Assembly (NCBI GenBank): GCA_938075195.1
Contig: CALJGK010000013.1
Location: 1-46,259, forward strand
Source: an uncultured SAR86 cluster bacterium
GTDB taxonomy: Bacteria > Pseudomonadota > Gammaproteobacteria > Magnimaribacterales > Magnimaribacteraceae
Length of the DNA stretch: 46,259 nucleotides
Reading direction: 5' to 3'
The translations under genes and the position numbers were made by a program. Positions 41,247-46,259 of the stretch are shown in pieces; the stretch's first letter is position 1, and the number at the start of each line of letters is the position of its first letter. The notes beneath the pieces were generated by a model that worked only from the letters and a program-made list of their open reading frames with translations, had not been told where the DNA came from and searched no databases.

Positions 41247-44065
41247 TCTTCCATGGAAGGGCAGCTACAAATAAGGTTTCTATCGCCATAAACATTATCT
41301 ACCCTGCCGACTGGAGGCCAGTATTTATTTTCATAAAGACCTTCGACTGGATATGCCGCTTGTGCACGATCATATCCATGAGCCCATGAATTGGTTATTA
41401 ACATTTTGGCTGTATGTGGGGCATTTTTTAATAAATTATCTTCTAGTGAAGCCTTGCCGCTTTCTATCTCTCTTATCTCTTCTCTAATTTTAATCATAGC
41501 CTCACAAAATCTATCTAATTCTTGTAAAGATTCACTTTCCGTGGGCTCTATCATTAATGTTCCTGCCACGGGCCAAGACATTGTTGGTGCATGAAAACCA
41601 TAATCGATTAATCTCTTGGCTACATCTTCGACTTCTATACCAGCCAACTCCTTGAGTGGTCTTATGTCGATGATGCATTCATGCGCGACTAATCCATTTT
41701 TACCTTTATAAAGAATTTCATAATGATCTTTCAATCTAGTCGCAATATAATTAGTGTTGAGTATTGCGTTTTGGGTAGCATTCAGAAGACCATTTGTACC
41801 CATCATTTTTATATACATCCAGCTTATAGGAAGGATACTGGCGCTTCCCCAGTCTGTCCCTGAAACAGGTCCTACGGCATTATTCTCAATATGATGGGAC
41901 GGAATAAAGTCTTTTAGCTTCTCAACAACTCCAATAGGTCCTATGCCGGGTCCACCACCTCCATGAGGAATGCAGAAAGTCTTATGGAGATTGAGATGAG
42001 AAACATCTCCGCCAAAAGCTCCTGGGAAGCATAAGCCAACCATAGCATTAAAATTAGCACCATCTATGTAAACGAAGGCTCCATGGGAATGAATAATTTC
42101 ACATACTTCTGTTACAGAAGTTTCAAAGACTCCATGTGTAGAAGGGTAGGTTATCATTAAAGAAGATAGATTCTTGGAGTGTGTTTCAGCTTTTTCTTTA
42201 AGATCCTGTAGATCGATATTGCCATGCTCATCGCAATCAACAGGTACAACTTTTAATCCGACCATCTGAGCTGAAGCAGGATTAGTTCCATGAGCAGATT
42301 TTGGAATGAGACATATATCTCTATGTGCTTGATTATTATTTTTATGAAAGGCATCGATAGCAAGTAGCCCTGCATATTCTCCTTGTGATCCAGCATTTGG
42401 TTGTAAGGAGATGGCAGCATAGCCAGTTAGCAAGGAAAGCATTTCTTCCATTTCCTCAATAAGTTTTGCATATCCTACTAATTGATCTTTGGGAGCAAAG
42501 GGATGAATATTAGAAAACTCTGGCCAACTTACAGGTATCATTTCAGAAGTTGCGTTGAGCTTCATAGTACACGAACCTAGAGGTATCATGGCTCTATCTA
42601 GTGCAATATCTTTGTCACACAACTTTCTAATGTATCTCAACATTTCAGTTTCAGTATGAAATTGATTAAAAACTTTATGGTCCAGGAATGTTGATTGTCG
42701 TGTTAGATTTTCAGGAATAGAAGAAGTCTGAGTTTCTTGAAGATTTGCTGCTGACCCGGAAAATATTTCTACCAATTTTTTTATATCATCTAGTGTTGTG
42801 GTTTCGTCGATAGAGACTCCTAAAGATTCAGAGTTTATGTGCCTTAAATTGATTTCATTTTCAATTGCTCTTGCGTGAATCGAATGAGTTAGAGATTTTG
42901 TTTCAATAACTAAGGTATCAAAAAAGTCTTTATTTTTAGATTCAAGCCCTAAAAGAGACAGACCCTCTTTTAGGATACTCGTTAGAGTGTTTACCTTTTT
43001 TGCTATTTCTATTAAACCCTCTCTGCCGTGATATAAAGAATAGAATCCAGCCATGATGGCGAGTAAGGCTTGGGCTGTACAGATATTGCTCGTGGCCTTT
43101 TCTCTTCTTATATGCTGTTCTCTGGTCTGCAAGGCAAGTCTGTAGGCTAAATCTCCTGCACTATCTACTGAAGCCCCAACAATTCTTCCTGGCAGGGATC
43201 TCTTGAGGTCTTCTCGGACCGACATGAAAGCAGCATGGGGCCCCCCACATCCCAATGGAACTCCAAATCGTTGAGATGAACCAATCACTATATCTGCACC
43301 CATTTCTCCAGGAGGCTTGATTAATGTTAGAGCTAATAAGTCGGTTGCAAAAACTGCAATACCTTTTTTTGCATGAATTGACTCTACTATTTCTTCATGA
43401 TTTGTAATGAGACCATCTGACCCTGGATATTGAATAAAGACACCATAACAATCTTCTTTGTTGGCTAATTCTAAAGGACCAATTTTTAGTTTTATTCCAA
43501 GAGGCTTGGCTCTAGTTTCTAAGACATTTATGGTATTTTGAAAGCTATTTTCATCAACATAAAAGACATCAGAAGTAGATTTAGTAACTCTTTTCGCTAA
43601 AGTCATGGCTTCAGCTGCAGCTGTTGCTTCATCTAATAGTGAGGCATTTGCGATATCCATTCCAGTCAAATCACTGACCATAGTCTGGAAATTTATCAGT
43701 GCTTCTAATCTACCCTGAGAGATTTCGGGTTGATAAGGAGTATACGAGGTATACCATCCAGGATTTTCAAAAACATTTCTAAGAATGACTTTTGGTGTAT
43801 GAGTGTTGTAGTGGCCTTGCCCAATATAATTCTTATAAATCTTATTCTGCTTGGCAATTTTTTTAAGTTCCTCTAAAGCTTCTTCTTCTGTCTTTTCCTC
43901 ACCAATTTCAACTTTATTTTTTTCAAGTATATTTGAAGGAACAACGGTGTTGATGAATTCATCCATTGAACTAAATCCAATAGATTCAAGCATATAAGCA
44001 TTATCTTCTGCGTTAGCTCCTATATGTCTCTTAGAGAAAAGGTTATTTTTTTTTAAATTAGTCAA
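41237..44065 (-). CDS. gcvP: glycine dehydrogenase (decarboxylating), P-protein
   Basis: PLP enzyme of the glycine cleavage system, decarboxylating glycine and passing the aminomethyl group to GcvH lipoate. It is the fused single-chain type (942 residues). The N-terminal half carries [14 protein letters not shown], and the C-terminal half has the PLP lysine in [18 protein letters not shown]. The start seems to be TTG, since an in-frame stop lies two codons upstream. It follows gcvH by 12 bases and ends in a ten-base convergent overlap with the HAD gene. Confidence 0.97.
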   Translation of the reverse strand: MTNLKKNNLFSKRHIGANAEDNAYMLESIGFSSMDEFINTVVPSNILEKNKVEIGEEKTEEEALEELKKIAKQNKIYKNYIGQGHYNTHTPKVILRNVFENPGWYTSYTPYQPEISQGRLEALINFQTMVSDLTGMDIANASLLDEATAAAEAMTLAKRVTKSTSDVFYVDENSFQNTINVLETRAKPLGIKLKIGPLELANKEDCYGVFIQYPGSDGLITNHEEIVESIHAKKGIAVFATDLLALTLIKPPGEMGADIVIGSSQRFGVPLGCGGPHAAFMSVREDLKRSLPGRIVGASVDSAGDLAYRLALQTREQHIRREKATSNICTAQALLAIMAGFYSLYHGREGLIEIAKKVNTLTSILKEGLSLLGLESKNKDFFDTLVIETKSLTHSIHARAIENEINLRHINSESLGVSIDETTTLDDIKKLVEIFSGSAANLQETQTSSIPENLTRQSTFLDHKVFNQFHTETEMLRYIRKLCDKDIALDRAMIPLGSCTMKLNATSEMIPVSWPEFSNIHPFAPKDQLVGYAKLIEEMEEMLSLLTGYAAISLQPNAGSQGEYAGLLAIDAFHKNNNQAHRDICLIPKSAHGTNPASAQMVGLKVVPVDCDEHGNIDLQDLKEKAETHSKNLSSLMITYPSTHGVFETSVTEVCEIIHSHGAFVYIDGANFNAMVGLCFPGAFGGDVSHLNLHKTFCIPHGGGGPGIGPIGVVEKLKDFIPSHHIENNAVGPVSGTDWGSASILPISWMYIKMMGTNGLLNATQNAILNTNYIATRLKDHYEILYKGKNGLVAHECIIDIRPLKELAGIEVEDVAKRLIDYGFHAPTMSWPVAGTLMIEPTESESLQELDRFCEAMIKIREEIREIESGKASLEDNLLKNAPHTAKMLITNSWAHGYDRAQAAYPVEGLYENKYWPPVGRVDNVYGDRNLICSCPSMEDYE

Positions 44066-44077
44066 AGGTTAATCTGG

Positions 44078-44461
44078 CTATTCTTCGCATGAAGCATTGT
44101 ATTCATCTTCTGTCATTAAATCTTGGAAGGCTGAAGTATCTTCTAGTTTAATTTTAAAGAACCATCCATCCTCGAAAGGTGAGTTATTTACAATCTCGGG
44201 TTCATCAAATAATTTTTCATTTACCTCTATAACTTCACCTGATAAAGGAGAATATACATCTGAAGCAGCTTTGACCGACTCTACTATTGCAGACTCCTCT
44301 TCAGCATCTAAAGATTTTCCTAAATCTGGAAGCTCAACAAAAACTATATCGCCCAATAAGTCTTGGGCGTGCTCACTAATACCTACAGTTAGTATTCCCT
44401 CTTCATCAATTCTTCCCCATTCATGACTTGCAAGATACCTGACTTCATTAGACGTACTCAT
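44078..44461 (-). CDS. gcvH: glycine cleavage system H protein
   Basis: Lipoyl-carrier protein of 127 residues. The lipoylated residue is K64 in ESVKAASDVYSPLSGEV, with the N-terminal YLASHEWGRIDEEG typical. LipB and LipA encoded in the same window would supply its cofactor. The ATG overlaps the gcvT stop by four bases. Confidence 0.97.
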   Translation of the reverse strand: MSTSNEVRYLASHEWGRIDEEGILTVGISEHAQDLLGDIVFVELPDLGKSLDAEEESAIVESVKAASDVYSPLSGEVIEVNEKLFDEPEIVNNSPFEDGWFFKIKLEDTSAFQDLMTEDEYNASCEE

Positions 44462-45555
44462 AATCTTTCCTTAAATATTTCTTTGCCTTCTTTAATAAAT
44501 TTTGGATTACCAATTTTAGCAAAAATTTTCTTTCCCCTCACTTCCGCAAAACAATTATTGATGTCTTTTTTTGGAATCCTAGCTAATCCAATTGGTTTTT
44601 TGAGCGTAGGAGAGTAGGTACCACTAGTGATAATACCTTCAAGGGTTTTTTCCTCATCGAGATATAATTTCTCTCCTTGTCTTAATATGGCTCTCTCATC
44701 GAGCATGATTCCCACAAGTTCGAGCTGATCCTTCTCAAGGCGTGATTTGAGTAGAGCTTCCTTGCCATAAAAATTTCTTTCTTCATCACTGAAATCAACC
44801 GTCCATGACATATTGCATTCAAATGGAGTGATGGAGTCATCCATTTCGAAACCATATAGATTCATTCCAGCTTCCAATCTTAAAGTATCTCTCGCAGCCA
44901 AGCCCACGGGCTTAGCCCCAACTTCTATTGCATTTTGCCAAAGACTAATAGCCTGTTCATGAGGCAGTAAGACCTCAATTCCTAATTCTCCTGTATAACC
45001 TGTCTTAGCGGCAAACATATCATTACCGTAAACACCTTGTTGTCTATTTTTTAATTCGAGAGCCTTGAAGATAGGAGCAGGGCATTGAGATAATACTTCG
45101 GCTGACTTAGGGCCTTGTATTGCAATCATCGATAAATCATCACGTTCTTGTATTTCTACTTTAAAGTTTTTTGAATTTTGAGAAATCCATCTTAGGTCTT
45201 CACCTCTAGTGGCGCAGTTAACCACTAGTCGGTAACCGAAATCCATTTTATAAGCTATCAAGTCGTCAATGACACCTCCCTGATCATTTAACATCGCTGA
45301 ATATAGCCCTTCGAAATCTTCAGTAAGTTTGTAGATATCATTAGCTATAAGCTTTCTGATAAAAACTTCTACATCTTCACCTTTAAAGTCAAGAATTGTC
45401 ATATGAGATACATCAAACATACCACATCCTTCTCTTACGCTGATGTGTTCATTAATTTGAGAGCCGTAATTGATGGGCATCGACCAGCCATGGAAGTCTA
45501 CCATTTTTGCATTTAGGTCTAGATGGTTTTTATGAAGAGAGGTTTTCTTAGTCAA
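44458..45555 (-). CDS. gcvT: aminomethyltransferase, glycine cleavage T-protein
   Basis: Transfers the methylene from aminomethyl-lipoate to tetrahydrofolate, giving methylene-THF and ammonia. The N-terminal MVDFHGWSMPINYG and DVSHMTILDFKG, AARDTLRLEAGMNLYG, and the C-terminal GTYSPTLKKPIGLARIP are clear; 365 residues is normal. The start is TTG, as upstream in-frame codons reach a stop without ATG. It leads the gcvT-gcvH-gcvP operon. No glycine riboswitch was recognised upstream. Confidence 0.96.
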   Translation of the reverse strand: MTKKTSLHKNHLDLNAKMVDFHGWSMPINYGSQINEHISVREGCGMFDVSHMTILDFKGEDVEVFIRKLIANDIYKLTEDFEGLYSAMLNDQGGVIDDLIAYKMDFGYRLVVNCATRGEDLRWISQNSKNFKVEIQERDDLSMIAIQGPKSAEVLSQCPAPIFKALELKNRQQGVYGNDMFAAKTGYTGELGIEVLLPHEQAISLWQNAIEVGAKPVGLAARDTLRLEAGMNLYGFEMDDSITPFECNMSWTVDFSDEERNFYGKEALLKSRLEKDQLELVGIMLDERAILRQGEKLYLDEEKTLEGIITSGTYSPTLKKPIGLARIPKKDINNCFAEVRGKKIFAKIGNPKFIKEGKEIFKERL

Positions 45556-45618
45556 AGCTATGTACTTAAATCAGAATTGTACTATTTCTAACCTTTCTTG
45601 TCTTTCAGATTAATGGAA

Positions 45619-45641
45619 TTATCCACTAGAAATGTGGATAA
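45619..45641. promoter_or_regulatory. inverted pair of DnaA-box-like sites
   Basis: TTATCCAC and GTGGATAA form a perfect eight-bp inverted repeat with a seven-base spacer. The right half, read on the minus strand, is the perfect DnaA box TTATCCACA; the left half matches 8 of 9. The location is upstream of gcvT. It may be a regulator's operator or a DnaA-binding site; two further perfect boxes occur inside genes (16917 and 27853). Confidence 0.4.
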
Positions 45642-45731
45642 AGCTGTTAATTAAATTCAGAGAAGCTGCTGGGAGAGATGCTTGACTATATTGTATAAAA
45701 TTTAATCAAATATATTTATTCACCCAATAAC

Positions 45732-45744
45732 AACACGTAGTGTT
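45732..45744. promoter_or_regulatory. inverted repeat AACAC-GTA-GTGTT
   Basis: A perfect five-bp inverted repeat with a three-base centre, 37 bases before the aminotransferase ATG. It is a possible operator or small hairpin for that gene. No known regulator motif is recognised. Confidence 0.3.
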
Positions 45745-45780
45745 AATATCTTGTTTTTTTAATTATCTAAGACTAGTAAA

Positions 45781-46259
45781 TGGATTATATTTCTCAGTTT
45801 GAAGTGTTTAAATCTAAAGAACTTTCTCTAGATTTAACCAGAGGAAAGCCTTCAGAGGCACAGTTAGATCTATCTAACGGCCTTATCAATTTCGATGAAA
45901 AAGATTTTTCAACACATGGAGTGGATATAAGGAATTATGGAGAGGTAAAAGGTTTAGAGGCCTGCAGAAAGCTAGGTTCTGATATTTTAGGATGCTCAGA
46001 AGACTACATTTGGTCTGGTGGAAACAGCAGTCTATCATTGATGTCTAAATTTTTATCCTTCCTTTTTATTCAAGGTAATGGATCCGGCCCTTGGAATAAC
46101 AAAGAGCGAGTCTCAGTCCTATGTCCAGTTCCTGGATATGATAGACATTTCAAACTATGTGAAACTTTTGGCATTAATATGATCCCTGTTAGTTTAAAGG
46201 GGGATGGGCCAGACTTAGAAGAAGTAAGGACATTGGTTGAATCAGATGAGTCTATCAGA
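45781..46259 (+). CDS. PLP aminotransferase, AspT-like (PF12897 type; 3' truncated)
   Basis: Open from the ATG at 45781 to the window end, 159 codons seen. The segment LSLDLTRGKPSEAQLDLS at the N-terminus is a hallmark of the actinobacterial AspT-like aspartate aminotransferases (subgroup 1c), as is the later SVLCPVPGYDRHF. SGGNSSLSLM matches the PLP-phosphate-binding region. The catalytic lysine would lie beyond the window, so activity cannot be confirmed. It diverges from the gcv operon. Confidence 0.8.

Larger units (their letters stand above)
45556..45780. other. longest intergenic region: divergent gcvT / aminotransferase spacer
   Basis: This 225-base AT-rich stretch is the longest without a gene in the window. 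I see two inverted repeats (at 45619 and 45732), a GGGAGAG island at 45670-45676 without the rest of a glycine riboswitch, and no ORF or RNA gene that I can support. It should hold the promoters of both flanking genes, but no single convincing pair of -35 and -10 elements stands out. Confidence 0.6.

Noticed and set aside
45661-45690. GGGAGAG island resembling the start of a glycine riboswitch near gcvT
   Set aside because: It is on the plus strand, away from gcvT, and the other conserved glycine-aptamer segments do not follow it.
45556-45780. Chromosomal origin of replication in the gcvT upstream spacer
   Set aside because: Only two DnaA-like boxes, no dnaA, mnmG or other origin genes nearby, and perfect boxes also occur by chance inside genes at 16917 and 27853.
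5443-45780. ACTAGTAAA shared just upstream of hemA and of the aminotransferase
   Set aside because: Only the hemA copy is a full palindrome; a nine-base AT-rich match twice in 46 kb is not enough to claim a regulon.

Overview
The window is a dense, AT-rich stretch of bacterial chromosome with about 50 genes. Nearly all are recognisable housekeeping or metabolic genes, and no gap exceeds about 225 bases. Several neighbourhoods are typical of Gammaproteobacteria: argS/yggS/proC/yggT/metX/metW/rdgB with trmB and rpoH, and folA/thyA/lgt/TSUP/rppH/HAD. The DUF3450, ExbB-like, ExbB, ExbD, TonB, TPR cluster points the same way. The short spacers, overlapping genes and AT bias fit a streamlined marine gammaproteobacterium, perhaps SAR86-like. 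That placement is inferred from gene order and style; no database was searched. I saw no rRNA, tRNA, insertion sequence, phage gene set, CRISPR array or convincing Rho-independent terminator.

Layout. 1-546: end of an NAPE-PLD-like metallo-hydrolase. 543-6711: a tetrapyrrole block, with hemC-hemD fusion, hemB, hemE, hemF and hemJ on the minus strand and a divergent 5-aminolevulinate synthase on the plus strand. Together they cover glycine + succinyl-CoA to protoporphyrin IX. 6712-15999: a MazG-type pyrophosphohydrolase; an overlapping chain uvrD, TRAP binding protein, lipB, lipA; the TRAP permeases dctM/dctQ pointing back at them; an acyl-CoA dehydrogenase; yaaA. 15996-20520: a dienoyl-CoA isomerase-like crotonase with an unrecognised 55-residue ORF upstream, cysQ, a quinone oxidoreductase, rpoH and trmB. 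20513-28898: a ten-gene minus-strand run (DUF1295-like, psd, efp, argS, yggS, proC, yggT, then metX, metW, rdgB). 29070-34310: the TonB energising operon. 34307-41246: folA, thyA, lgt, a VC_2705-type sodium symporter with its DUF4212 partner, a TSUP permease, an NRDE protein, rppH and a HAD phosphatase. 41237-45555: glycine cleavage system gcvT-gcvH-gcvP. 45781-46259: start of an AspT-like aminotransferase.

How the parts connect. LipB and LipA make the lipoyl group that GcvH needs. GcvTHP, ThyA and FolA form a folate one-carbon group. MetX/MetW feed methionine and SAM synthesis. MazG, RdgB and RppH are nucleotide or RNA pyrophosphohydrolases. The acyl-CoA dehydrogenase and crotonase suggest unsaturated acyl-CoA breakdown.

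Strongest observations. (1) A SAM-II-type riboswitch candidate lies in front of metX. It has a close-fitting promoter, an 11-bp hairpin that buries the ribosome binding site, and a competing 7-bp pairing that would make it switch. (2) A Shemin-type ALA synthase sits in a gammaproteobacterial gene context, directly beside the rest of the heme pathway. (3) All nine convergent gene pairs overlap or abut at their stop codons. (4) At least nine genes appear to start at TTG.
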